Source: Viridibacillus sp050279675 (GTDB lineage: Bacteria > Bacillota > Bacilli > Bacillales_A > Planococcaceae). From it: a DNA stretch of 64,000 nt. This document shows positions 9,473 to 19,229 of the stretch, one piece after another; position 1 is the first letter of the stretch, and every line of letters begins with the position of its first letter. The position numbers were made by a program, and so were the translations under genes. The stretch is from assembly GCF_050279675.1 (NCBI RefSeq), contig NZ_JBNNUK010000001.1, positions 310,001-374,000 of the forward strand, read 5' to 3'. The notes beneath the pieces are model-generated. The model was given only the letters and a program-made list of their open reading frames with translations. It searched no databases and was not told the DNA's origin.

Positions 9473-9934
9473 GTGAAAGTTTATCAAGCAGATCTATCTG
9501 ATACAGTTGGCGTAGCGGGGTTATTCGATATGTATCGCCAATTTTATAAGCAACAAACAAATATAGAAGGAGCTTATAAATTCATCCACAGCCGACTAAC
9601 TAATAAGGATTCAGTCATATTTGTAGCGAAAAAGGGAGAGGAGTATGTAGGATTTACACAACTTTATCCAACTTACTCCTCCATATCAATGAAAAAAGCA
9701 TGGATATTAAATGACTTGTTCGTGAAAAAAAATAATCGGAAATCTGGCGTTGCACAGCAATTATTACAATCAGCAATGGAACTAGGTAGACAAACAATTG
9801 CTAGCTATTTAACATTAGAAACTGCTCTCACGAATATAAATGCTAAACAGTTATATGAAAAGCATGGATTTGTTTACGACACGGAATTTGAACATTATAC
9901 ATTGAATTTAATTACTGTAGATAATAACCGATAA
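9473..9934 (+). CDS. GNAT family N-acetyltransferase
   Basis: 153-aa GNAT acetyltransferase; substrate unknown. The fold is visible from the N-terminal alpha/beta segment, the central strand VGFTQLYPTYSS, the acetyl-CoA loop region WILNDLFVKKNNRKSGVAQQLL (R/Q-x-x-G-x-A type, about 80-101) and the C-terminal NINAKQLYEKHGF (about 121-133). The start is a GTG directly after AAAGGAGGATAATAAA, a strong ribosome site. It follows leuA by 82 bases with a hairpin between, so it may be read separately. No neighbouring gene indicates a specific substrate. Confidence 0.85.
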   Translation: MKVYQADLSDTVGVAGLFDMYRQFYKQQTNIEGAYKFIHSRLTNKDSVIFVAKKGEEYVGFTQLYPTYSSISMKKAWILNDLFVKKNNRKSGVAQQLLQSAMELGRQTIASYLTLETALTNINAKQLYEKHGFVYDTEFEHYTLNLITVDNNR

Positions 9935-10005
9935 TAATTCATTTTTCGCCTCTATGAAAATGGTGAGTTATCAAATAGATTATTTACATATAAAAAGACA
10001 CCTTT

Positions 10006-10209
10006 TTATAAAATACTAAATTCATCTACCTCTGAATAGTATATAGCCGCACCTAAACTTACACTTTTAGAAGCAGTTGTTGCATAGTTAATAGTTCAAG
10101 AAATAATTTCCTGTTGCAGATGTTGTTGAAATTTCAGTAATTGGGTTTTTGGATAATTGTGAATCGAAATAGGAATCTGCTATAGACCAAATACCAATTC
10201 GGCCACTTG
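10006..10209 (-). pseudogene. Frameshifted protein remnant, unidentified
   Basis: Minus-strand reading gives a coherent but broken peptide: NTSGRIGIWSIADSYFDSQL then TSATGNYFLNY before a stop, and in a shifted frame ATTASKSVSLGAAIYYSEVD then EFSIL and stop. The composition looks like the C-terminus of a secreted or surface protein, but I cannot name a family. No start codon or full-length frame remains. The rest of 9935-10431 holds nothing I can support. Confidence 0.35.
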
Positions 10210-10431
10210 TATTATAAGGGAGTACTTATTATTGAATTGATTAGGCTAGCTAGTGATATTGTCATTATAAAAATTAATAATGGTATTTAATAATTTTAAA
10301 GTTAATAGCAAAGGATACTTCAAACTCTCCTTAACTCATAGAAAACTCCAAAGAGCTTTAATAAATCAAATGTTTATTATTAAAAAAAGAATTGTAATAT
10401 TAGCGAAATTTAAATAGAGTAAATACGAATT

Positions 10432-10472
10432 AAGGCAACTTTTCGTTTTATTTTATACGAAAAGTTGCCTTT
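10432..10472. terminator. Bidirectional rho-independent terminator
   Basis: AAGGCAACTTTTCGT and ACGAAAAGTTGCCTT form a 15-bp perfect hairpin with a short T/A-rich loop and T-rich flanks on both strands. It would terminate transcripts from either side of the intergenic region. Confidence 0.75.
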
Positions 10473-10630
10473 ATCTTCAAGTAATATTATTTGGTATTAA
10501 TTAAGCGATATTCACATAATTTCAATTAATACCAAAATTAATTTATTGTATAACGATGTATTTTATGGATATTTTCAGCATTAACTATTAGGTAAGAATT
10601 ACAGTTTTTAAGATAGTTAATCTTAAGGAA

Positions 10631-11401
10631 TTAACTAATTGAAAGACCTGAGCTAGCATACCCAGCTACCATATTATCAAGTGAATGACCAGTGGCTGCT
10701 GTAGAAAATACCATTAATAGTCGTGTTTGTGCTGTTACCTTTATATTTAATCCTGTAGTGATTCCGTGACTTACATAACCTAGAGGAAGATTGCCAGAGA
10801 GTTTAGGAGATAATGTTACAGAAGCACCTGGAACAGGAGTGAATAGATTATTTGGTGTAGTTGATTGATATAATTGAGCTGTAATTGTAATAGTAGTATT
10901 AACTAGAGATAGAGCCTCTGAAGTACTGAAAAAAGCATCCATCGAAGTGATTTTTCCATCACGAGGTATTGAAAATGCAAAATTCAGAAGTGCTCCAGCA
11001 GAACCTGTAAGATTTATTTTTGTCCCATCTAACTTAACGTTTGATGCAGAGTTCCCAAAGCCGATTAAACTAGTTGTTCCAACGTGCCCACCAAAAGTTG
11101 TAAGTTTAACAGGAATACCTGATGCGAAAGGGATTATTGAGCCAGGACCAGTAGATCCGGTAGATCCTGGAGGCCCAGCCTCTCCAGGGATACCTCTTAG
11201 ACCCCTAGGTCCTTGTTCACCATCAGCTCCAGGAAGACCCATGAATCCCCTAGGACCTCGTTCACCTTTAGGTCCTTGAGGGCCAGGATGTCCAACAGGG
11301 CCTATAGTACCTTTATACCCTCTTGGACCTCGAGCAAGGTCAGTATCACAAGTACAGATATATTTACTGCACTTACTACATCTTTTTTTCTCATAATTCA
11401 T
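10631..11401 (-). CDS. Collagen-like (BclA-type) exosporium protein
   Basis: 256-aa protein with a short Cys-bearing N-terminus (KKRCSKCSKYICTCDTD), a Gly-X-Y collagen-like stretch from about residue 26 to 89 (ARGPRGYKGTIGPVG onward) and a beta-rich C-terminal domain of about 165 residues like the trimerising heads of BclA-type spore filament proteins. I choose the ATG of MNYEKK because it directly follows AGGAGGTGAAATA; an ATG 21 codons upstream lacks a site. Such proteins form hair-like filaments on the exosporium of Bacillus-group spores. The collagen part is short, so filaments would be short. It is monocistronic and divergent from the carboxypeptidase gene. Confidence 0.85.
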   Translation of the reverse strand: MNYEKKRCSKCSKYICTCDTDLARGPRGYKGTIGPVGHPGPQGPKGERGPRGFMGLPGADGEQGPRGLRGIPGEAGPPGSTGSTGPGSIIPFASGIPVKLTTFGGHVGTTSLIGFGNSASNVKLDGTKINLTGSAGALLNFAFSIPRDGKITSMDAFFSTSEALSLVNTTITITAQLYQSTTPNNLFTPVPGASVTLSPKLSGNLPLGYVSHGITTGLNIKVTAQTRLLMVFSTAATGHSLDNMVAGYASSGLSIS

Positions 11402-11620
11402 TATTTCACCTCCTATCATTATCATGCTATTCACTTCAAAATAATTGATAAGGGCAGGCAACAAAAAGAAAGGTAATTGAAAAAAACAAAAATTTATATT
11501 AATCTTACTATTCTTTATTATTACAACTATTCTTTAAAAGAATGGAGCGTTTTACTATAAGTTATGGACGTTTCAAAATATTGTACTAGTAAACTTAATT
11601 AAGAAGGAGTTGGCTTTAGA

Positions 11621-12592
11621 ATGATTGCAGCAAAGTTAAAAAAGGGTGACGAAATACGTATTATTGCCCCTAGTCGTAGTATGAAAATTTTATCTAAAGA
11701 GGGTATTCAAGAAGCAAGTGAGCAGTTGGAGGAATTGGGTTTAAAAGTGACCTTTGGTGAGCATGTATATGATTGTGATCTACATTACTCTTCTTCAATT
11801 CATGCGAGAGTGAAAGATTTACATGCAGCTTTCGCAGACTCAAATGTAAAAGGAATCTTGACAGTCATTGGTGGATTTAATGTCAATGAGATATTGCCCT
11901 ATATCAACTATGAATTAATAAAGAACAATCCGAAAATCTTATGTGGCTATAGCGATATTACAGCGCTAGCATGGGCAATAACAGCTAAAACAGGTTTAGT
12001 CACATATTCTGGACCTCACTTTTCAAGTTTTGGAATGCGGAAGGAACAGGATTATCAAACGACTTATTTCAAAAAATGCTTCATGCAAGAAGAAGTCTAT
12101 GAGGTTGAACAGTCGGCTGTTTGGAGTGATGATGCTTGGTTTAGAGATCAAGATAATCGCACCTTAATTCCAAATGAAGGTTTGAAAATTTATAATGGTG
12201 GATTAACTAATGGTACATTATATGGTGGGAACCTTTGTACTCTCAATTTACTACAAGGAACAGAATTTATGCCAGATTTAAAGGATGTCATATTGTTTAT
12301 TGAAGATGATGAGTTAACAGATCCACTAACTTTTGCACGTGATTTTACTTCCTTGCTTCAGCAGGAGAAATTAGTCAACTTAAAGGGACTAGTAATTGGT
12401 AGATTCCAAAATAACTCTCAAGTTACTGAAGAGCATTTGCATTTTATCTTTGATAAACATCCTATTTTGAAGAACATCCCTGTGATGTATAATGCAAGCT
12501 TTGGTCATATTCAGCCTATGTTTACTTTTCCTATAGGAGGACTTGTAGAGATAGACACAGACAAAAAGTCGATAAAAATTATTGAACACTAA
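11621..12592 (+). CDS. S66 family LD-carboxypeptidase (MccF-like)
   Basis: 323-aa serine peptidase of family S66, which includes L,D-carboxypeptidases recycling murein peptides and MccF, which detoxifies microcin C-like nucleotide peptides. It opens with LKKGDEIRIIAPSRS; the nucleophile-strand region GYSDITAL and GPHFSSFGM lie at about 110-150; the acidic part of the triad is in ILFIEDDE and the His is in FGHIQPMFTFPIGG near the C-terminus. The insertions and WSDDAWFRD segment look more MccF-like than LdcA-like, but this is judgement only. No signal peptide, so cytoplasmic. The start follows AAGGAG. Confidence 0.86.
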   Translation: MIAAKLKKGDEIRIIAPSRSMKILSKEGIQEASEQLEELGLKVTFGEHVYDCDLHYSSSIHARVKDLHAAFADSNVKGILTVIGGFNVNEILPYINYELIKNNPKILCGYSDITALAWAITAKTGLVTYSGPHFSSFGMRKEQDYQTTYFKKCFMQEEVYEVEQSAVWSDDAWFRDQDNRTLIPNEGLKIYNGGLTNGTLYGGNLCTLNLLQGTEFMPDLKDVILFIEDDELTDPLTFARDFTSLLQQEKLVNLKGLVIGRFQNNSQVTEEHLHFIFDKHPILKNIPVMYNASFGHIQPMFTFPIGGLVEIDTDKKSIKIIEH

Positions 12593-12629
12593 TAATAAAT
12601 ACATATATTAAGTCTATGTATTGAGGTGG

Positions 12630-12664
12630 AAAAAGGCTACTGATTTTAGTAGCCTTTTCCTTTT
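12630..12664. terminator. Bidirectional terminator between convergent genes
   Basis: AAAAGGCTACT and AGTAGCCTTTT pair around GATTTT, followed by CCTTTTT; it lies between the convergent S66 peptidase and MocR genes. Confidence 0.8.
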
Positions 12665-12674
12665 TAAATTCATA

Positions 12675-14045
12675 TCAATCAATCCATGCATTGGCTAAAC
12701 GATTAATGCCATCCGTGATTTGTTCTTCGTTTAATCCACCATAACCTATTAAAAGGAGGATATCCTTTGGTGAAGTACGGTAATAATTAGATACAGAATA
12801 AATCTTCACGCCACATTCCATACCTCTTTGAATAGCAGAGGCTTCAGAAATGTTTAGTTTTAAGTGAATAATTAAATGAAGGCCTGCATTCTCACCTATA
12901 ATTTGAACATTTTCTCCGAGTTTCAGTTTTAATTGTGTAACGAGGATGTCACGCCTTTTTCGATATAGAGTACGCATTTTCCTCAGATGCTTATCCCAAT
13001 GACCTTGCTTCATAAATTCAGCAATAGCTAGTTGGTCTATGCGCGATACAGTGGATTTTTGTTCAGTATAAAAGTCGTTAAAGTCCTTTACCAGTTTGTT
13101 AGGTAAAATCATATAACTTATTCGTAATGAAGGAAGTAATGACTTTGAGAAAGTGCCAAAATAGATGACACGATCTTGGTAATCTAAACTGTGAAGTGAA
13201 GGGATTGGCTTGCCACTGTAACGAAATTCACTGTCATAGTCATCTTCAATAATATACGCATCTGTTTGTAATGCCCATTCAAGAAGTGCGTATCTTCTTT
13301 GAATTGGCATAATAATACCGAGCGGAAATTGATGTGCAGGCGTCGTGTATAACAGTCTAAGAGGTTCTTTTGGAATGGACATTCCTTCTGCATCTACAGG
13401 AATTGAAGCAATTTTCATTCTATACTGATTGAAAATGGTGTAAGCACGAGAGAATCCAGGTTCTTCAAATCCCACCGATGCTGTTGGGCCAAAATAATGA
13501 CAAAGTAAGGAGAGCTGGGCTTGTATACCATTACATATGTATATTTGATCTACTGTACAGGATACACCTCTTGATAAATAAACGTATTGACATATTTGCT
13601 CGCGAAGAGACATTTCTCCGTGCCACGGACTATGATAAGTCATATCAGCGCGCATAAGATTAGTTGTTATTTTCCGCCAAGCTTTAAAGGGGAAGTGATC
13701 ATGTGCAATTTGGCCAGAATTAAAGTCGATGTCTATAGATTCAATAACATCATTATTAAAAGTTTCTTTTGGTGTGGGGATTATTTTCATTCGCCACTCT
13801 TCAAGAAAGGGAGCTATGAAATAACCAGAACGTTCACGACTTGAAATAAAACCTTCAGAAGTTAACTGTTCATAAGCAATTTGTACGGTATGAATGCTTA
13901 CTTGTAATTGATTTGCAAGTTGGCGTTTTGAAGGGAGTTTCGAACCTTCGATTAACTGTTGCGACTGGATTAACTCCTTTATTTGTTCATAAATCTGTAT
14001 ATATAAAGGTGTTGTAGATTGGTCAAAATAAATAGTCAATGTCAT
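12675..14045 (-). CDS. MocR family regulator (GntR HTH fused to class I aminotransferase domain)
   Basis: 456-aa transcription factor. Residues ~10-75 are a GntR winged helix (PLYIQIYEQIKELIQSQQL, then LPSKRQLANQLQVSIHTVQI). From ~105 to the end is a fold-type I aminotransferase domain with the PLP-binding Lys expected in YFGTFSKSLLPSLRISY and substrate-binding motifs such as EDDYDSEFRY. MocR proteins (for example PdxR, GabR) bind PLP-linked effectors and commonly control a divergently read neighbour. Here that neighbour is an acetyltransferase gene 94 bases away, a plausible target. Start: ATG with a GAGGTGA site. Confidence 0.88.
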   Translation of the reverse strand: MTLTIYFDQSTTPLYIQIYEQIKELIQSQQLIEGSKLPSKRQLANQLQVSIHTVQIAYEQLTSEGFISSRERSGYFIAPFLEEWRMKIIPTPKETFNNDVIESIDIDFNSGQIAHDHFPFKAWRKITTNLMRADMTYHSPWHGEMSLREQICQYVYLSRGVSCTVDQIYICNGIQAQLSLLCHYFGPTASVGFEEPGFSRAYTIFNQYRMKIASIPVDAEGMSIPKEPLRLLYTTPAHQFPLGIIMPIQRRYALLEWALQTDAYIIEDDYDSEFRYSGKPIPSLHSLDYQDRVIYFGTFSKSLLPSLRISYMILPNKLVKDFNDFYTEQKSTVSRIDQLAIAEFMKQGHWDKHLRKMRTLYRKRRDILVTQLKLKLGENVQIIGENAGLHLIIHLKLNISEASAIQRGMECGVKIYSVSNYYRTSPKDILLLIGYGGLNEEQITDGINRLANAWID

Positions 14046-14139
14046 AGCTTCACCTCATCTGGTATGGTTAGAACCTTTCTTTTTGGTGCTATTCATTAAA
14101 TCAAAATCTGTTTTAATAATAGCAAAGGAGTGAAGCGTA

Positions 14140-14718
14140 ATGGAAGATATACAGCTAATAGGTGAACATGTATTGCTAGTACCCTTAAAGGATAGTCATC
14201 TAGAGGGACTTTATGTGGCGGGGCAGTTTCAAGAAATTTGGGCATATACATCGGCGAAAATAAGATCGATTGAGGATATGAAACAATATATACAACAAGC
14301 TTTATATGAAAAAATCAATTGCACCCAAAATCCATTCGTTATTATAGAAAAAAAGACAAATCAAATAATTGGATCTACGAGGTTTTTGGACATTGATTAT
14401 AAACAAAAGCGATTAGAAATTGGATTTACATGGCTCACTCCAACAAAATGGCGAACGCCTATTAATACAGAATGTAAGTATTTATTGTTGAAGTATGCGT
14501 TTGAGCAATTAAGTGTCAATCGAGTACAAATAAAAACGGATCACGAGAATAAACGCTCACAGGCAGCAATTGAAAGATTGGGAGCAAAAAAGGAAGGGAT
14601 TTTACGCAATCATATGATCCGGTCAAATGGTACAATCCGTAATACGGTAATATATAGCATTATAGATTCAGAATGGTCAGATGTGAAACTTCGTTTAGAA
14701 GGATTGCTAATACAATGA
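14140..14718 (+). CDS. RimJ/RimL-type GNAT acetyltransferase
   Basis: 192-aa GNAT protein of the ribosomal-protein-alanine acetyltransferase-like group. Visible features are the N-terminal GEHVLLVPLKDSH, the central GSTRFLDIDYKQKRLEIGFTWL strand pair, and the C-terminal acetyl-CoA region VNRVQIKTDHENKRSQAAIERL followed by GAKKEGILRNHM. The 5' end follows AAAGGAGTGAAGCGTA. It is divergent from the MocR regulator, which may control it. Members acetylate varied amines, including antibiotics and protein N-termini, so the substrate is open. Confidence 0.85.
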   Translation: MEDIQLIGEHVLLVPLKDSHLEGLYVAGQFQEIWAYTSAKIRSIEDMKQYIQQALYEKINCTQNPFVIIEKKTNQIIGSTRFLDIDYKQKRLEIGFTWLTPTKWRTPINTECKYLLLKYAFEQLSVNRVQIKTDHENKRSQAAIERLGAKKEGILRNHMIRSNGTIRNTVIYSIIDSEWSDVKLRLEGLLIQ

Positions 14719-14838
14719 GGAATTAGATTAAGTCGAGTACAAATATATGTTGATACACCTAATTTAATAATACAAATAATGTATAAACAGTGATAATCTA
14801 ATTGTAAATTTACATTATGGATACACAAGGGGGTTCTT

Positions 14839-15726
14839 ATGAAGAAAATAATAGTTAAGCAATACGATGCATTTTCAATTAAACCTGGTAAGGGAAATCC
14901 AGCTGGAATCGTGTTAGATGCTGATAATTTAACCGATGAAGAAATGCAAGAAATCGCATCGAAGGTTGGTTTTAATGAATGTGCTTTTCCCGTGAAATCC
15001 AATGTTGCGGATCTTCGTATTCGGTATTTCACTCCAGGGCATGAAATGGATTTATGTGGTCATGCCACAATGGCTACTATTTTTGCTCTTGTTACAGAGA
15101 AATATATCGAATTTAAACGTAATTTAACAATTGAAACAAAAGCGGGCATACTATCGATTCAGTTAACTGAAGAACAAAAAACATATCATATGAGGATGGA
15201 GCATGCAAAACCGCGATTTAAACCTTTTGGTGGATCTATCAAAGATTTAGCCACTTCAATTGGTATTACTATAGAAGATATCCATGCTGAATATCCAATT
15301 GTTTATGGTAATACGGGGATTTGGACACTATGTATTCCTATTAAAAATATGGATGCCTTTGCAAAAATGGAACCAAAAACAACAACATTTCCTTCTATAT
15401 TAAAAGAAATGCCGAATGCATCTTTACATCCTTTCTCACTGAAAGCTTTTTCTGAGGATGCGGATATGCATGCAAGGCATTTCTCCTCTCCTATTTCAGG
15501 TACTATTCAAGATGCAGTGACAGGGACAGCATCGGGTGTTATGGGTGCTTATGTTGCAACGTATTTACTTCCTGAGAGAAAAGGGCAGTATGATTTGATT
15601 GTTGAGCAAGGTCAAGAATTAGATAAAGATGGTAGAGTAATTGTCCATGTTGAGAATAATGAGGATATTACAATAGCGATTACAGGAACCGCTGTTTATG
15701 TGAAAGATATTGCAGTATATATTTAA
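14839..15726 (+). CDS. PhzF family isomerase-like protein
   Basis: 295-aa PhzF-family protein (two-domain diaminopimelate-epimerase-like fold). N-terminal KQYDAFSIKPGKGNPAGIVL, then SKVGFNECAF with the acidic catalytic position (about 54), FTPGHEMDLCGHATMATIFA (about 74-93) and the C-terminal DAVTGTASGVMGAYV are characteristic. PhzF of pseudomonads isomerises a phenazine precursor, but most genomic homologues, including this one without phenazine genes nearby, have unknown substrates. The start follows AAGGGGG. A strong hairpin terminator lies 46 bases downstream, so it is probably monocistronic or read with the preceding acetyltransferase. Confidence 0.87.
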   Translation: MKKIIVKQYDAFSIKPGKGNPAGIVLDADNLTDEEMQEIASKVGFNECAFPVKSNVADLRIRYFTPGHEMDLCGHATMATIFALVTEKYIEFKRNLTIETKAGILSIQLTEEQKTYHMRMEHAKPRFKPFGGSIKDLATSIGITIEDIHAEYPIVYGNTGIWTLCIPIKNMDAFAKMEPKTTTFPSILKEMPNASLHPFSLKAFSEDADMHARHFSSPISGTIQDAVTGTASGVMGAYVATYLLPERKGQYDLIVEQGQELDKDGRVIVHVENNEDITIAITGTAVYVKDIAVYI

Positions 15727-15771
15727 ATATTATCTCCGACTTTCAATTACATGAAGAATAATGATGTGATA

Positions 15772-15810
15772 AATAAGGCTGCTCAGTTTTTTTAACTGAG
15801 TAGCCTTATT
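15772..15810 (+). terminator. Rho-independent terminator after the PhzF gene
   Basis: AATAAGGCTGCTCAGTT and AACTGAGTAGCCTTATT pair as a long hairpin with a T-rich loop and trailing T's. Confidence 0.8.
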
Positions 15811-15942
15811 TACTAGTATACGCTTATAATTATATTGTTTTGTTAAAATTGTATAATGGAGTTACGAGACAGCTGAAAAATTTGAAAAGCTTTTATTAAA
15901 TGTGCGGATAATAGCTATGCTTAAAGCGATAGGAGAGACAAG

Positions 15943-16620
15943 ATGGCGGAAGTAAAAACTGTTATAGAAAAGTTAAAGTTGCAACAATACGAAAAAAAAG
16001 TAGTACTGAATATGCCGAATCATGTAACGGAATTAGATGAGCTAGAGTTTGATAAGGATTTTAAGGAAGAGAATTATAATTTAGTTTTTGCATTTGTTTT
16101 TTCTCTAAATGAGTTTACTGCATTGCTTCAGGAGGTCGTGGAAAAGAATCGAGTTAAGGACAACGGGTACCTTTTTGTAGCTTATCCAAAGAAAAATAAT
16201 AAAGAATATACGGAATATATTGAGCGAGACGCGCTGTTTCCAGCTATTTCGCCAGATGATGATGGCTACGTTTTAAATAGTACAATGAAGTTTGCTCGTA
16301 TGGTTAGCTTTAATGATACATTTACAGTTGTAGGTATTAAAAATGAGCCAAAGCATGCAAAAAAATCTACTACTAGTAAAGCGAGTCAACGTGTCGGTGA
16401 TTATGTGAATCGTATTCCAGACATCCAGCAGTATTTGAGTGATCAAAAAGAAATACTTGATGTTTATAATGCACTAACACCGGGGTATCAGCGAGATTGG
16501 GCACGATTTGTGTATAGTGCGAAACGTGATGAGACACAAGAAAAACGTTTGTCAGAAATGGTAGAGATTCTCGGTGAGGGATTTAAAACAATGAATTTAT
16601 ATCGTGCTAATAAGAAATAA
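15943..16620 (+). CDS. YdeI/OmpD-associated (OmdA) family protein
   Basis: 225-aa protein whose C-terminal third matches the YdeI/OmdA-associated domain: IPDIQQYLSDQKEILDVYNA (about 165-184), LTPGYQRDWARFVYSAKRDE (about 186-205) and a run of helical residues ending LSEMVEILGEGFKTMN. The N-terminal ~140 residues resemble a DUF3052/SAM-fold-like region (VFSLNEFTALLQEVVEKN; YLFVAYPKK). Function is unknown; in some bacilli relatives are linked to antimicrobial-peptide resistance, which I would not transfer here. Start ATG after AGGAGAG. It is flanked by hairpin terminators on both sides, so a single-gene unit. Confidence 0.75.
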   Translation: MAEVKTVIEKLKLQQYEKKVVLNMPNHVTELDELEFDKDFKEENYNLVFAFVFSLNEFTALLQEVVEKNRVKDNGYLFVAYPKKNNKEYTEYIERDALFPAISPDDDGYVLNSTMKFARMVSFNDTFTVVGIKNEPKHAKKSTTSKASQRVGDYVNRIPDIQQYLSDQKEILDVYNALTPGYQRDWARFVYSAKRDETQEKRLSEMVEILGEGFKTMNLYRANKK

Positions 16621-16677
16621 TCAATAGGTCGTTATTTTTATATATTTTAAATTCAACACCTTGAAACCATAGAAAAT

Positions 16678-16708
16678 AAAAACTCCTGCTAAGTAGCAGG
16701 AGTTTTAT
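16678..16708 (+). terminator. Rho-independent terminator
   Basis: AAAACTCCTGCT and AGCAGGAGTTTT form a perfect hairpin around a 4-base loop. The remaining 240 bases before the next gene show no further gene. Confidence 0.85.
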
Positions 16709-16946
16709 TGTTTATAATGCTTTTTTAATATTGTTGTCCATGCGGTCACAGGCTGTAATTCTACATTAAGTCTGCAAGCATAATTTTAGTTATGGATGTA
16801 TTCATATATCTGTAGTTGTCAGTGTCAAAATTATTATAAAAGCTTCCGAATCTCGAAAGAAATAGGAGCTATTTTGAAAAAAATTCACATAAGTTATGAG
16901 TATAGATTTATTTTGTATTAGGGATAGGCAAAGTGGAGGTGATATT

Positions 16947-18464
16947 ATGCAGAAGGTTATTCAATTTTTAGCCATTTCAGCAGTCATAATAGGTGTAGGA
17001 TATATTTCTTCTATTTGGAATATGAAAATTACATACGTAATAGGCATACTTATTGAGTTATTTGGACTTGTAATTGTCATTAAGCTAATTTTCTTTGATA
17101 TACGTAATACCTCATCAAAAGTCGTTTGGATTACAGTTATTTTAGGTCTCCCAGTCATTGGAACAGGTTATTATTTATACTTTGGTAGAGATCCAATAAC
17201 ACGTAAATTTTCGGATTCACAAATAAAAGAAACAACGAAATTAGTTGAAGTAACACATGCGATACAAAAAAAACATCATTCTACCGCGCTCCCCCGTTTA
17301 TCAAAGCGTATTGCAAATTTATCAAGTATTAAACCACTGAAAGGGAATAAGATTGATATTTTAACAAATGGTGCTGCAACTTTTTCAGCTATTATGGAGG
17401 CTATAAAAAATGCCAAACATCATATCCATATGCAATTCTATATTTATAAAAAAGATGAAATTGGTACTGAAATTAGAGATTTATTGGTTCAAAAGGCAAA
17501 GGCAGGTGTAGAAGTACGTTTTATGTATGATGCAATAGGTGCGAAGTGTTTAAATTCGGCTTTTCTTAAACCATTGTCTGATGCAGGAGCTGAGGTTATA
17601 GCATTCGATCCAATATTATCTCTGTGGTTATTGCATAAGGCAAATTTTCGAAATCACAGGAAGGTAATAGTTATAGATAGTCAAATCGGTTTCACTGGCG
17701 GTTTGAATGTAGGTGATGAATATTTATCTAATACCAATACCTTTAAAATTTGGCGTGATACACATCTCCGTATTGAAGGTTTATCAGTTAGTGAACTACA
17801 AGAATCTTTTCTAAATGATTGGATATTTATGAAAAATGAAAAGGGTGCAGCGACTCCTTTTATAAATGAAAAGGGAATACAAAATTACTTTTCCCCGATT
17901 GAAAAAGGAAATGATTGGGCACAGGTGATATATGGTGGGCCATATGATAAAGAAAATATAATTCGTGATGCCATGCTAAATTTAATCGAATCAGCGCATG
18001 AAAATGTATGGATTGCAACTCCTTATTTTATCCCAGATGCTGAAGCTTTAGCGGTGGTAAGGAGGGCAGCAATGAGTGGTATAGATGTACGAATTATTCT
18101 TCCGGGGAAAGGTGATATGGGAATTTCTTATCATGGTAGTAATGCCAATATTAAAACTTTACTTGAAGCGGGAGTACGTGTATTTGCTTATGATGAAGAA
18201 TCGTTTTTACATTGTAAAATTATTACTGTAGATGGTGTAAATGCTGCTATTGGAACCGCCAACTTCGACATTCGTAGTTTCCGTCTTAATCATGAGCTAA
18301 TGGTCTTTCTATATGAGGCTAGTGCTGCAGTTCATCACTTATTGCATGATTTTACAATAGATTTTCAAGCAAGCAGAGAGCTGACAATGGTAGATATGAA
18401 AAATAAAAGCTTCGGGAAACAAATAAAAGAGTCAATAAGTAGTTTATTTTCACCTATTTTATAG
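16947..18464 (+). CDS. cls: Cardiolipin synthase
   Basis: 505-aa membrane phospholipase-D-type synthase that joins two phosphatidylglycerols into cardiolipin. Two N-terminal membrane helices (about 4-24 and 32-54), a short PLDc_N region with YYLYFGRDP, and two HKD motifs: NHRKVIVID followed by GFTGG (about 235-250) and LHCKIITVD followed by GTANFDIRS (about 415-435). I use the ATG after GTGGAGGTGATATT rather than an earlier in-frame ATG lacking a site. Length is normal for the family. Bacilli usually have several cls genes and this may be one of them. Confidence 0.9.
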   Translation: MQKVIQFLAISAVIIGVGYISSIWNMKITYVIGILIELFGLVIVIKLIFFDIRNTSSKVVWITVILGLPVIGTGYYLYFGRDPITRKFSDSQIKETTKLVEVTHAIQKKHHSTALPRLSKRIANLSSIKPLKGNKIDILTNGAATFSAIMEAIKNAKHHIHMQFYIYKKDEIGTEIRDLLVQKAKAGVEVRFMYDAIGAKCLNSAFLKPLSDAGAEVIAFDPILSLWLLHKANFRNHRKVIVIDSQIGFTGGLNVGDEYLSNTNTFKIWRDTHLRIEGLSVSELQESFLNDWIFMKNEKGAATPFINEKGIQNYFSPIEKGNDWAQVIYGGPYDKENIIRDAMLNLIESAHENVWIATPYFIPDAEALAVVRRAAMSGIDVRIILPGKGDMGISYHGSNANIKTLLEAGVRVFAYDEESFLHCKIITVDGVNAAIGTANFDIRSFRLNHELMVFLYEASAAVHHLLHDFTIDFQASRELTMVDMKNKSFGKQIKESISSLFSPIL

Positions 18465-18512
18465 ATGGGATATATTACCTTGTGCTAAAGTTTGTGTAAA
18501 GGGGGAATTGAA

Positions 18513-19049
18513 ATGAATATTGGTGAGAATTATTTAAGCATAGTAAAGAATAGATTTATGGAAATAAAAAAGCTTGGGGATCAAACTTTCCAACAACTGG
18601 ATGATGGAAAACTGTATTGGTCCAATCACGAGGAATCTAATAGTATTGCGGTTATTGTAAAACATGTAGGGGGTAACATGGTTTCACGATGGAGTGATTT
18701 TTTAAGTACAGATGGTGAAAAACCAACTAGAAATAGAGATTTAGAATTTGATAATTCGTACTTACCTAGGGAAGAGTTAATCCGGATTTGGGAACATGGT
18801 TGGCAAATTGTATTTAACACACTTGACGATTTGACAGAGCAAGATTTACTGAAGAAAATTAAGATACGTGGGGAAGAACACCTTGTGATGGCAGCGATTG
18901 AGCGCCAAGTTTCACATTATTCCTATCATGTTGGACAAATTGTGTATATCGGAAAGGTTTTAAAATCTTCTGAATGGCAATCGTTAAGTATTCCAAAAGG
19001 AAAGTCCAGTCAGTTTAATGAAACAATGTTTGAGAAGCATAAAAAGTAG
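18513..19049 (+). CDS. DinB-like (DUF1572) protein
   Basis: 178-aa four-helix-bundle protein of the DinB/YfiT-like superfamily (DUF1572 subgroup). Expected metal-binding histidines are seen in IVKHVGGNM (helix 2) and in HYSYHVGQIVYIGK near the end, with TDGEKPTRNRDLEFD in the connecting loop. These are putative metal-dependent thiol-cofactor transferases or stress proteins; activity is generally unknown. The ATG of MNIGEN follows AAAGGGGGAATTGAA; an ORF extension upstream is not supported. It lies 48 bases behind the cardiolipin synthase and could be co-transcribed. Confidence 0.82.
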   Translation: MNIGENYLSIVKNRFMEIKKLGDQTFQQLDDGKLYWSNHEESNSIAVIVKHVGGNMVSRWSDFLSTDGEKPTRNRDLEFDNSYLPREELIRIWEHGWQIVFNTLDDLTEQDLLKKIKIRGEEHLVMAAIERQVSHYSYHVGQIVYIGKVLKSSEWQSLSIPKGKSSQFNETMFEKHKK

Positions 19050-19097
19050 TGAAGTGAAATGCTAAATTAGCATGATAATGCAGAATATATAATATTA

Positions 19098-19131
19098 ATG
19101 GGGCTGATATTTATGACGCCCCTATTTTATT
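19098..19131 (+). terminator. Probable terminator after the DinB-like gene
   Basis: GGGGC and GCCCC pair around a 13-base loop and are followed by TATTTTATT. Confidence 0.55.
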
Positions 19132-19229
19132 CTAATTGGAGGCACTTTATTGAAATAGTATTGTTAAAAAGCGTGGACTTTATTTCAAATTTGTATTCAG
19201 ATATATTTTAAGGGAATATAAAGAGTTAA